A stretch of DNA of 64,000 nucleotides from Capitella teleta (Eukaryota > Annelida > Polychaeta > Capitellidae). The stretch spans positions 194,127 to 258,126 of the forward strand of contig KB300677.1 in NCBI GenBank assembly GCA_000328365.1, read 5' to 3'. Of this stretch, positions 50,801-61,079 are shown one piece after another. The translations under genes were made by a program, and so were the position numbers. The notes under the pieces are model-generated. The model was not told the DNA's origin, searched no databases, and saw only the letters and a list, made by a program, of their open reading frames with translations. Within the stretch, counting starts at the first letter, position 1. Every line of letters begins with the position of its first letter.

Positions 50801-53800
50801 CATTTTGGAGTAGAATGGAACCCAGTGCAAAGGTTCTCGGCTTTGATTCAATTGACACAATTGCTCAGCTTATACATTACGTGTAAACGTATACGTACCC
50901 CTAATAATCACGCTGTCTCAAAGAAAATGAGGCAAAAGGAGAGATGACGTCATGCGTATTTTTATATCGCCAGAAACACGCCCGAGAATTGGTCAACGCC
51001 GACAGAGCCTCGTTGTTCCTTCTGGACACTGTGTCCAGAGAACTGTACGCGAGGATTTTTGACGTCGGTCGAAATAATGTCGACGCTAAGTCCGATCAGA
51101 GTGAAATCAGGTGACGCCAATCAACAACAACCGCGCTCGCTGTACATTATTTCTGCTTGCATGGATCTACATGGAAACTCATTTGCATAATATATGCATA
51201 GAATTTGGAAACGAGGCAAACGATATGACATTAAGTGGGGGTAAGAGGGAAACCTGCCGCCAGTTGTTCACCAGAAAACGAAATTATCGGCGTCATTCTT
51301 GGAATTCTTAGTGGCATTTTGTTCCGGTTTCGTGTTCATTGACGAGATGACATTTTCCGGACGCAAAGGTCATGAACTGTCTGGCGAAATCGGATGTTGT
51401 TACTTGGTAATTATTGTTGAGGAAAACCGGTGTTTGCATGGATGGCTATTTTTCTGAATAAGAAATAATTAAGTCGACGTCAGGTTATATTAATTAGGGT
51501 ATCGTTGTATTATCAATGAACACGTATAATTGGATTAACATGTTACCGTGGTTTTCCTCACTGAATAACCTACGTGATGTGTGATATGTGTGCCTGTCTA
51601 TGGTTTCTAAATTTCCAAGCATAAAACACCAAAGTATTCCGTACATGAAAAGTATCAATTAATTCCAATCCCTCGATATAGATCAATGCTTGGCTTTCTT
51701 TCTTTCTTCTATACGTGATCAATTGGACAAATCACTCCGCTCGGAGCTCGTGCAAATCTTGCTTCATGCGCTTGGCTAAAACTCCCCTGTTTTTCTCTCC
51801 GATGAATGTGTTCTGATCTCTTTCGCTGTTTCTGCTCTCTACGCAGCTTAACCATTCTTTCTGCTTTCTTTGCTTTTTGGTAGAATTACGCGAAAAAGTT
51901 GGTGGACGCCGACCGAACAGCGCTGTTCCTCGTCGACAATCGAACGAAGGAATTGTACGCGAGGGTTTTTGACATGGGTGAGGAGGCCGTGGATGCGGAG
52001 ACCGAGTCCTTACCCAATTCCCAGAAGGAAATCAGGTGAGGTCATTGGGTGCGATTACCCCCGCTGCTGCTGCTTTATTTCTCTTTATATAGCTACATAC
52101 ATTTTCATTATTTTAAATTTTGAATTTTGAATTTTGAATTTTTTAATTTTTTAATTTTGAATATTTGAATTTTGAATTTTGAGAAAAAAATATTAATTAG
52201 AGGAAGACAATGGGAAGAAATAAAATGATAGTAACAATGAATTGCTATCTTGGAAGGTTCTCGATGGAGGTGGGAGTAGCTGGTCACGTGGCCTCCACAG
52301 GAGAAGTTCTCAACATCGCAGATGCTTATGCGGATGAAAGGTTTAACAGGTAAGCATTCCAATTAACCTGTATTTTATGGGAATATAATATTTGCATTAT
52401 TTGAATCCTACCCACAGACAGGTCGATCTGCAGACGGGCTACCACACAAAAACAATTCTTTGTATGCCTATATATATACGCGGAAGGTATAAGAGCAGTG
52501 CTCCATTCTGATCCTGAATAACATTCGCTCATTGATAATTAAGTATTATTGGTGTGGTACAAATGGTAAACAAAGCCAACGGGATCTTCACCAGCAGCGA
52601 CGAGGAGTCCTTCGAGACGTTTGCCGTGTACTGTGGCCTCGCTCTGCACCACGCAAAGGTCAGTCCCCCCTCCTTCCGCACGCGCAGAAATTCAACCAGC
52701 AGAATACTCAGCTATACGAGAAAATCCGGAGATCAGAACAAAAGTACCGAGTTGCGCTGGAGGTGTTGTCGTACCACAGCAAGGCAGCGGATGACGAGGT
52801 CGACAAACTGAGCAACATGAAGCTGCCCGACAACATCCCTTGCATCACAGAGTGAGCCAAAGCCCAGCGCACCTCGCGATCTGACTTAATGTCCTCTGCA
52901 GTTATGACTTCTCCCCGTGGTCGGTGACCAATGATGAGAAACCGTTGTACGTCATCTACATGTTTAGAGACCTCTTCTCCACAGCCAGGTGCGTGGTACA
53001 CATGGGAGCCCACCCACACGCATAACACATCGACAATTACGACGCGTGCTCAGATCAATATAATTATAACCCTGCTGGACCACACTCTAAATCACCGCAT
53101 GCCGAATTCTCCTTTTTCTTTCTTCTTCACTAAAGCTATCCAAACGCAACTAATCCAATTCAGACTAGCATGAATTACGATTAAATCATTTTAGCACAGT
53201 GGCGCATGTTACCATCTGTTGCATATGTTGATTATGTAATAGCTGTATATTATTATGTAATAGCTGTTCTTAATCCTCGGATTTCATGTTTCCATTTGAA
53301 TTCCAGTGAGAATGAACAAGAGCCCAGGTAGTCTGCACTACGAATATCTTCTCTCACTTATATATATAACATATTTTTTAATCTAGCTTTTTAAGTTTTA
53401 GATAACCTAGCTGTACATAGATCGAGCATGCTGGCTTTAATCATTCCATTCCCATTCCTGTGTTCCTCCTCCTCCTCCGTGTCAGCTTATGCCCCCAAAT
53501 GACAAAAATATCGGCTGATATCGGCGGAGAACATACCTCTCTCTGATTGGTCAGATATCCCGTTATCAGTTGCATTGTTATCACGAATCATTTGCGCTTT
53601 TGGTGCCACTTCAACGAACATTAGATTATACCATTGTGATCATTTCTGAATTCAGGAATGATCACATTGAAATGGGCCAAAGACCACGTCTGTAAAACAC
53701 AACCAGTAGAACCCTTTGTATATCACGTGACAAACATCCGACCGTGACCTACATATTAGCGTCCAATCAGATTATGATGCCATCGCCAATATCTGCCGAT

Positions 53801-56800
53801 ATATTTTCATTGGGAGCCATTATAGACCGCTATTTTAACCTTTACAAGCATCGTTTATTTGGGTTTAAATCCAGTTCCTGTTTAACCAAAACTATTTTCC
53901 TTTTAGAGGAAAATAAAAAGGAAGAAGGCGGCCTACATGTCGCCTTGACCTACATGTGGCCTTGACCTACCTGTATCAGCTTCTGTGTAATATATATAGT
54001 TCTTACAACGAGAACAACCTGAGATGAAAGAACACCTTTGAAGGAAAGAAACACCAAAGGATATGTAGTTATGGTAACGGTTAAAAAACATTGCTTTGTC
54101 AATGGAGTCTAGATAGATACAAGTTATACTATGTGTAGAGCGTGATTGTCATGCGGCCAGAGTCAATTGCTGGTTAATAAAAGATTCTTAAACATGATTG
54201 ACATCATTTTCTGCACCAAAGGAGATAGCAGACCACAACAGCGTGTCTTAGGCTTTGATCGCCCGGGATTGTAGGTCCTGATTCCTGACGAAAGTAGGAT
54301 CTAGGCAACGAGATGACTGCAATAATTGCGGCAATGGCATGCAACGCCCAAGAACTTTAAAGCTGTTTATACTGGTGGCTTATGTTGTTGGTCTCGGACA
54401 CAAGAGATGCTCAGAAGGAATCCTGAAAATGCAGCCACATCATGAAACAGCAAATAAAGGGTGTTGAATGAGTTGAGAGCAATCTGCTTCGGTCTTGTCT
54501 TCCTCTTGTTTTCTCTTCCGTATTCTGCGACCATAAGCCCGTTAGTGGTTTCCTTCGAACGGAAACCACACTGAAGCCTAACGTTTCCCTGAAAATGTTG
54601 CGGTCAAATTCTGCACAATTGGTCAAAGGAGGGATTGACCAGCGAGGCCACCGGCGATCAATACGTGACCAATAGGATGACGAATAGGTGACCAATAGGT
54701 GACTATTAGGGAGAAAATAAATATCGAAAGACATATGCATGTATCAAGAGATATACATAGCTCTATGTTCCTCTGCACATCCTAATAGCACCAACCTAAC
54801 TGGATTGTGATTGGTTCAATGGTTTTATTTACCTCCTTCGCCTTCGGCTTTTGATGTGATTTTCCGCTTACATTTTTTTTTAGAAAAAGATTCCCTTATT
54901 ATATATTTATTTTTCCTATTCAAAAGAGCCTTAATTTTGGGCGATCATATGCAATTTATATTCTCGTTTCACTTCAGGTTTGACATGGGTTCGTTGATAA
55001 GATTCACGCTGACCGTTCGGAAGAATTATCGACCAGTGCCCTACCACAACTGGTCTCACGCCTTCTCGGTCGCCCATGCCATGTACACCGTGATTAAAAC
55101 CACCAGCAATGTCTTCTCGCCACTCGAGGTGAACAGAATTATAATTATAACATTATTGATAAAAAGAAAAATTTACGGTGGAGAAAGGCAATGGTACAAA
55201 ATTGGTTTTGTTTCTGTAAGCAAGGGTAACAAGAATCACGGGTGAATATTGAGCGAATATTATTGCAGAGTATCTCACTCTTTGTGGCGTGCCTGTGTCA
55301 TGACTTGGATCACCGGGGCAAAACCAACTCATTCATGGTGAAAAGTGCTTCTCCGCTTGCCGCCATATACAGCACTTCAACCATGGAGCACCATCACTTC
55401 AACCAGACTGTTAGCATTTTGCAGGTACCCCTCTCCTGAATGCGGTGACATGGGTGGTCTTGCTTCTAACAGTCTACTTTATTCCCCACACAGCTTAACC
55501 CTTCATTGCACTCTAAGCCAATATATTATCTAATTCACGCTTTTCACATCACACTTAGAAATTTACGAAATGGACACGTGTCCATTGATTCACAAACCAG
55601 GATGTCAATTCACGGGAAACAACATCTGTAGCTCGTCCTCCTTTTAAACTAATGAACCAAATATACCATTGTACATATTCTTTATGCAAATTTAAACAGG
55701 GCTTGATTCTCTTCGTGGCGTGTCTATGTCATGATGTCGATCACCGTGGCTATACGAACCAATTCATGGTGAAGTCGGCGTCTCCTCTCGCTGGCATATA
55801 TTCCACGTCGACCATGGAGCACCATCACTTTAACCATACCATAACCATTCTGCAAGTAAGACTATGGTCTAGTGTGGTCGTGGGTGGCATGCTCTTCAGA
55901 TTGCTTGTTTTATCTTTAATATTATTTATCTCCTTCTCTTCTTGCTATTGTATTGTTCTATCTTCTCGCTGTCAAATGTGATAACGTCATCTTCAAGCCA
56001 ACTATGATTGTATTTTCATTGTAAAACTAGCTATCGTTTACTAGTAAATTGTATATATGTATGTCTGAAATCTAGCTCTTACTACTTTTGAACCCTTCCT
56101 CTTCCCAGAACGAAGGTCACAACATTTTCAAATCTTTGAACTCTGATGAATACAAACAAGTACGTATTCGGGTGATGTACAAAAGAAGGAGAGAATTAAG
56201 GTTTCATTCAAGGTTCTCGGCGACATCAAACACTGCATATTGGCCACAGATCTGGCTCTGTTCTTCGGCAACCGAGCTAAACTGAAGGACTTAGTTGACA
56301 CTGACAAATTTGACTGGAAAGCCAAGGAACATCGGTAATGTCGCTATTTTTATTAGCTCCATCGCATCACTCATCATCATCATCATCATCATCATTGTGA
56401 TAACCGTAAGCACCCCCCCTCCCCCCAGTGAGACAACAACACATCATCATTATAACAGCTTCGCTATTACCTCCTGTTATATGGCTTTCAATATATATAT
56501 ATAAATGTAACACAGCATGTGTTATTGTGAAGGCTGTCTTAGAGGTGAAAGGTCAATGATGCTTTGTTCTAATCGCCGCCAGTCGCCACGCTTATTCCAT
56601 CGCGATGACGTCGTGTGACCTGGTCGCCAGTTCCAAACCCTGGGACGTTCAACTGGAGACTGTCCATGTCATTTTTGAAGAGTTCTACGCGCAGGTACTG
56701 CCGGCGGGGGAAGGTCATCACGCATCATACGTGTCAATGTCATGTGTCTATGTCACCGTCAGATGCAGTCGAAACACCACATAAAAACCGAACCGAAATT

Positions 56801-59405
56801 CTTGAAGTTTAGTTAATTTTACTTCTTTAGGGCAGTTGATCAAAGTACGTTGGTTGGGTTTTTAATTGTGTTTCTCACAAACTTTTAGTTCTGTAGATCT
56901 CACCCAGCAGCTGCTGATTGATCATGCATGCACTGTCGATATCAACGTGTATAAAAATGGACTGTATTTTTGGACGAGCATCGCCTCCAACACTATTGTC
57001 CATTTCGTCTTGCACCGTGTCTGCTACTATCAAGTCGACCTGTCTCAACACAACGCTTCCTCTCTTCTCCCCCAAAAAACCCAAAACATATTTCCATCAC
57101 GTCACCTCTGCATGAATCTGTTAATCAATAACGTGTTGCCATGGCAACTTCAGCATGATGGTCATGGCTTCCTGCATGACAGCGTCGGATCTCTGCTCCA
57201 TGTACAAGCCCTGGGATCTCCAGCTGCAACTCGTTCACGTCATTATGGAAGAGTTCTGGCAACAAGTAAGCAACTTCCAGCACCGCCCCTCCCTTGTTCT
57301 CGCACCTTATATCTACTACTATTTCTAATTGTGCGTTGATTAGTACATCAAGGTACTCCCACCCACTGTAGACCCATCGTGCCCATTTAGTTCTTTAGTT
57401 CGTCAAATGCCATGCATGCATATTTAAGTCTGAAAATGGCTCTTTATGTACGGATCATCAATGAGTTATGGTTTTATCTTTTGGCGCCTAGTGCAATCTT
57501 ATTTCTCCTTGCATCGTGTTACCATAGAAACATTTGTTTGACGCCAAATAAAGTAAAAAAAAAAAAAAAAATAAATCTGTATTCGTTGTGAGTGGAGTAA
57601 CCGTCATGTTTTAGCACTAATATTTTTTTAGCGGCTGTATGCATTTTTATTTATCGAGAGACATGTTTTACAATAATTTGATGGTAATTTCACAAGGAAT
57701 TCCCCATGCTAGCACGGATGCGGCGGCATTGCCTCTTGCAGTTCAGAGGCTGATGGCTTTAATTCTTAGTAATTTTGTCCTAATTTATTTGATTTGTGTC
57801 GGTGGGTTTACCTGTATATTGAATGGAAACATTTGATTTTCGATGTCTCTGTCACTTCATGCATCTGACGATGGTTTTAGTTTGTGTTTTGGTTACGGTG
57901 CTCGGTGTTGTATAATATTATTAATAACATTAATTAATTATACAGACATGTAAAATTCAATCTACAATTTATTTTCTTTCGATATTCGTTATGCTTAATT
58001 CGTAAAGAAGCATTATTTATCCGTGTTCTAACTTCTATAAGTGAGGTTATTGTCTTTAGTTCCAATTCCACCTTTTCATGAAACATTACATTTTTTCCTA
58101 TCTAACTTGTTTGGCTTCACCCCCAAAACATAATAATCCGGTTACAAAGAATCGCAACCCGTGAAGGGGTCTAATGTAAATAACAATGTATCCGTGCAAC
58201 ATGTGCTGACTTACAATAGGGAGACGAGGAAAAGCAACAAGGCCAAACCCCGATCGCCATGCTGGACAGAGCCAAGGCTGACCAACTACCCAATTGCCAG
58301 GTACCTCTCAGGTGTGCTCAACAGACACGCTACACCTCCCTATAAGGCTTGATTAACACCCACAGACTTGCAGCTTCCTCATACCCCTCCTCTTCCTCAT
58401 CTTTCTTCTCCTAACCGCTAAACTTGATGATATCGTCGATGATAATCGATATTCAATTATTTATGCTCTTCCTCCCCTCTTTCTGCTGCTGTTCTTGACC
58501 TCCAGGGAGACGCTGAACGGAGACAGGGTATCACCCCGATTGCCATGATGGACAGGGAGAAAAACGACGAATTACCTCAGCTGGAGGTACATGTTATATT
58601 TGTTGGCACCCTTCGTTGCGTGTGCTGTAGTTCATCTGAGTAACACTTTTCACATTTTTTTAGACGACTGTGCAATTCCCTGGTGGACTTTTACTAAACA
58701 ACTTTCTTTTGCTTCCTAACCAATTCTGTCTTTATATCCGCTTAACATGGATTAATAGCTTGCGTGTATACTTAGTTAGCTTAAGAATAATCAACACAAC
58801 ATTCGTACCTTGTAGCTCAACGTTTAATTATTTTGTTCTAGTTGCGTATCTGAGACTATAATTAACTATTGGCGCTCACACTGTTAGACAGATCAAAGAT
58901 TACGCTGATCCGAATTAATATACATGTAAACGAGCAAACATTCTATTCTCCCGTACGAGGCCGCCACCAGTTAAGCCTGTTGGGTTTGCTCACAGAATTG
59001 TGCTTCGTTGCAGGTTGGTTTTCTGGTCGGCATTTGCCTGCCATGCTATGAACTTATGGCACAGATTCTTCCGGAGTCAAAACCGATGGTTCAAGGCTCA
59101 AGGTAAGAACCATCCAATGCTGAACCGTAAAGTTATATCCTTCCATTTGAATATCGATATTTCAACATGGAATGTTGCCACCAATCGTTTGCCATCTTCA
59201 ACTTTGACAATGGTTTAAACTTGATCTATTTCATCCCAGGAACAATTTGAAGCGATGGCAGGAGTTGGCAGACAGCCAACAAGAACAAAGAGACAAAAAG
59301 GACGCCGAGAAGAGCGGAAGTCACCGCTCCAAGACCCCTCAAGGTCACCGCTCCAACACCCCTCAAGGTCAACTGATCGACAACCAGAAGCAAGACTCAT
59401 CCTAA
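42378..59405 (+). CDS. PDE10A: PDE10A-type dual-GAF cyclic nucleotide phosphodiesterase with duplicated exons
   Basis: Hydrolyses cAMP/cGMP. Exons: 42378-42639, 44668-44742, 46580-46774, 48251-48288, 48364-48475, 48528-48612, 48704-48794, 48842-48935, 48988-49049, 50066-50116, 50495-50553, 50610-50661, M1 50974-51110 or M2 51884-52035, 52257-52349, 52418-52486, 52544-52658, 52712-52851, 52902-52988, 54978-55128, T1 55269-55424 or T2 55700-55855, 56109-56159, 56213-56334, W1 56583-56694 or W2 57154-57265, X1 58220-58300 or X2 58506-58586, 59014-59102, 59240-59405. Length is 914 aa with first copies (M2 adds 5). GAF-A is about 180-355. GAF-B is about 375-530 with NKFDE motif [13 protein letters not shown]. 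Catalytic domain: acid His629, metal ligands His633, His667, Asp668, Asp778; base-binding residue 830. PDE10A rather than PDE5/11 because of [28 protein letters not shown] and EGHNIF. The first two exons (with an RRQT PKA-type site) are placed by frame only. AATAAA at 59528 and 59957. Confidence 0.93.
44829..44867. repeat. 39-nt poly-T tract in PDE10 intron 2
   Basis: Uninterrupted T run shortly after exon 2. No target-site duplication or SINE-like body is visible, so I treat it as a simple repeat. Confidence 0.9.
45891..45940. other. Assembly gap (50 N)
   Basis: Exactly 50 Ns inside the intron between PDE10 exons 2 and 3, immediately followed by a tandem repeat, which is the likely reason assembly failed. 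Confidence 1.
45941..46050. repeat. 20-bp AT-rich minisatellite at gap edge
   Basis: The unit TAATGATGTAATTAATTAAT repeats about five times with one variant copy. True copy number is unknown because it abuts the gap. The GC-richer 120 bp that follows (46050-46170) has no recognisable coding content. Confidence 0.9.
50398..50477. repeat. 12-bp minisatellite directly before a PDE10 exon
   Basis: The unit ATTACAATGTCC repeats about six to seven times and ends 18 bp before the exon at 50495. It occupies the region where branch point and pyrimidine tract would be, so copy-number change could affect splicing. Confidence 0.9.
50974..51110 (+). other. PDE10 alternative exon M1 (start of GAF-B)
   Basis: A 137-nt exon, phase 0 in and 2 out, acceptor gccag, donor gtgacg. 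It encodes [18 protein letters not shown] and [12 protein letters not shown], the first strands of GAF-B. It is about 52% identical in protein to M2 773 bp downstream. The F-D pair lining the GAF-B cyclic nucleotide pocket in PDE10A is present. Confidence 0.85.
51884..52035 (+). other. PDE10 alternative exon M2 (start of GAF-B)
   Basis: A 152-nt exon, phase 0 in and 2 out, acceptor tttggtag, donor gtgagg. It encodes [18 protein letters not shown] and [18 protein letters not shown]. It is five residues longer than M1, in the loop before EIR, and closer to vertebrate PDE10A (ELYSDLFDIGEE), so probably the ancestral copy. Used after M1 it would be read out of frame and reach a TAG in the next exon. 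Confidence 0.87.
52113..52182. repeat. AATTTTG heptamer repeat
   Basis: Repeated AATTTTG/AATTTTTT units just after exon M2, in the intron before the exon at 52257. Simple low-complexity DNA. Confidence 0.85.
54640..54715. repeat. Short GACCAATAGG direct repeats
   Basis: Three to four imperfect copies of GTGACCAATAGGATGAC-like units in the 2-kb intron between PDE10 exons at 52988 and 54978. No coding content is seen around them. Confidence 0.7.
55269..55424 (+). other. PDE10 alternative exon T1 (HD metal-ligand exon)
   Basis: A 156-nt exon, phase 0-0, acceptor attgcag, donor gtaccc. It encodes 52 residues with the class I PDE signature [10 protein letters not shown], which supplies two metal ligands (His, Asp), and [10 protein letters not shown]. 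It is 42/52 identical to T2, with no length difference. Confidence 0.93.
55569..55586. repeat. Perfect 18-bp palindrome between exons T1 and T2
   Basis: AATGGACACGTGTCCATT is its own reverse complement, with a CACGTG E-box core, in the 275-bp intron separating the two copies. It could form a short cruciform or RNA stem. Confidence 0.85.
55700..55855 (+). other. PDE10 alternative exon T2 (HD metal-ligand exon)
   Basis: A 156-nt exon, phase 0-0, acceptor aaacag, donor gtaaga. It carries [15 protein letters not shown] in place of T1's [15 protein letters not shown]. All catalytic residues are kept. Using both T copies would stay in frame but duplicate the HD motif and almost certainly wreck the fold. 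Confidence 0.93.
56583..56694 (+). other. PDE10 alternative exon W1 (metal-binding Asp)
   Basis: A 112-nt exon, phase 2 in and 0 out, acceptor ccgccag, donor gtactg. It carries [18 protein letters not shown] and VIFEEFYAQ. The Asp is the fourth metal ligand (Asp778), and Ile796 is the base-clamp position, as in PDE10A. It is 18/37 identical to W2. Confidence 0.88.
57154..57265 (+). other. PDE10 alternative exon W2 (metal-binding Asp)
   Basis: A 112-nt exon with the same phases as W1, acceptor acttcag, donor gtaagc. It carries [18 protein letters not shown] and VIMEEFWQQ. The catalytic Asp and clamp Ile are kept, but the residues right after it differ (CSMY against VASS). Its DLCS is closer to vertebrate PDE10A DLCSV. 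If used after W1 it shifts frame and reaches a stop in either X exon. Confidence 0.86.
58220..58300 (+). other. PDE10 alternative exon X1, ends in the invariant Gln
   Basis: An 81-nt exon, phase 0-0, acceptor caatag, donor gtacct. It starts [17 protein letters not shown] and ends LPNCQ. The last codon, CAG, is the glutamine that hydrogen-bonds the purine base in class I PDEs (Gln817 of PDE5A, within MQVGF), with VGF supplied by the next exon. Confidence 0.9.
58506..58586 (+). other. PDE10 alternative exon X2, Glu replaces the invariant Gln
   Basis: An 81-nt exon, phase 0-0, acceptor cctccag, donor gtacat. It starts [17 protein letters not shown] and ends LPQLE. It is 16/27 identical to X1. 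Its last codon is GAG, putting Glu at residue 830, next to the constant VGF. No other GT donor nearby would change this. Confidence 0.9.
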
Positions 59406-61078
59406 TATTATTCGGTTATAGCATAAATTGTACAAATGCAAAAAAAACATGCATGAACACCTGTAAATAATTATGGTAGCTCCATGAAGCCTCTGGCGGT
59501 ACGTTCTGCGGTTGTCGATTTCGACAGAATAAACCAAAGTGGACTGATCGGTGACCAGAGAGCGATATCAGTAGGCCTTAGTCTCAGTACGTGTTATTGC
59601 GGTTCAGAATGAGTTCTCAAAAGTATGTTCTCAACATTGCAATTTAAACAGAGACAGCACGTTCCCGGTATAAATCATGCATTTGAGGCATTGTTTTATT
59701 TCATTTGCTGCGGATGATTGAACTATTTGCACTTGCACCAATTGCCCTACCTCGATTTACCTGTAATCTCATTGACACACCTTTAATTAACACTTCGACG
59801 AATTCATCTTGAGATCATTGATGGATGCCTTGGTGATGTTCAAGATTTAATTTCATCAATCTTGTTATTGTACCTTTTTTTCTGATTTTTTTTTTCTCTG
59901 CTCTTTTTTCTGTAGATGTAGATTGTTGGCTGCATTCTGACAAATATAAGATATTGAATAAACGTTTTCCTGGTATTGTACATTTCTTGGGAATCAGAGA
60001 CCAACTGATAACAGGGCAAATGCCAAGCAACAAAATAATCCATACACGGTTTGAGCTTCACAAAAATCTTTGTGTAGTTGCAATCTAAGTAAATGTACCG
60101 TAGATATATGATTAGTGGGTGTGATTAAATATTCGCAAAATGGGGTTTCTGGCAGCTATGTGGAATCGACAAAGGTGTTGCGGTGGGGCTCAAAACGCAA
60201 AATGGAGTGATTATTATTGAAAACAAAAACAATCTTTCCACTCAACTGCTGCACCACAATAACGATGAAATTGAGGTCGCTGTAATTTGGTCCATTACAT
60301 CAGAGCATGGGTCCTATTGCATGCAATTTGTAGATTCACCTGCAACAACTAATTACTTGTAATAGGCACAACGCCTCCTCCAGAACATTCTCCATGCATT
60401 GGATTTTATGAAAATCGCGTGAAACTTTCGAGTGAAATGTCTGTCCAATAACAAACAGTTTTTCATTCGGCGGAGAATGAATCTCACTCCATTCGAGCGT
60501 TTTCAAATTTAAAGACATTATGACATTCTATCGTTCGTTTTTCAGAGATCGTTCTATGGTCATCATCCACGGAGTTGTCAATGGATGATTTTACTTTAAC
60601 TACAGGTCTTATTATGACCTCATAAAGCCTATTGAAGGTCATACAATTCAACTTCCGGTTTGCTGTACCCCTCTTAGCAGCTAGGGGGTAACTCATGCAG
60701 TTCTATAATTGTTGCGCTCACTGTTTGCTATCATTTGATACCATTGTATACTTAATGGTAGGTTTCCGCAATCTGATATCAAATATGAATCCCTAATTGC
60801 TGTGAGTGTAACAGTAATGTTTATCAAAAGGTCTCTTCATATCATCATAATAATGTGTTTGATTATAAAATATTCATACGACCATTGAGAACACAATTAG
60901 AACCAACTATTTAATTAAACTTAATGTCTGTATAGTATCACAATTTATATATTATATATAGACTATGAGAAGACGGGAATGGAAATAGGAAGGAACTATT
61001 TTATGCGAGGACATAATTATTTAATTAAGGTGGTTATAGAAAGTGTTTATAACATGTAACCCTCCGCAACGAAATCAG
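59406..61078. other. PDE10 3' UTR and downstream spacer
   Basis: Probable 3' UTR to one of two AATAAA signals (59528-59533, 59957-59962). Beyond that the DNA is AT-rich, and I recognise no exon or repeat family. Confidence 0.55.
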
Positions 61079-61079
61079 T

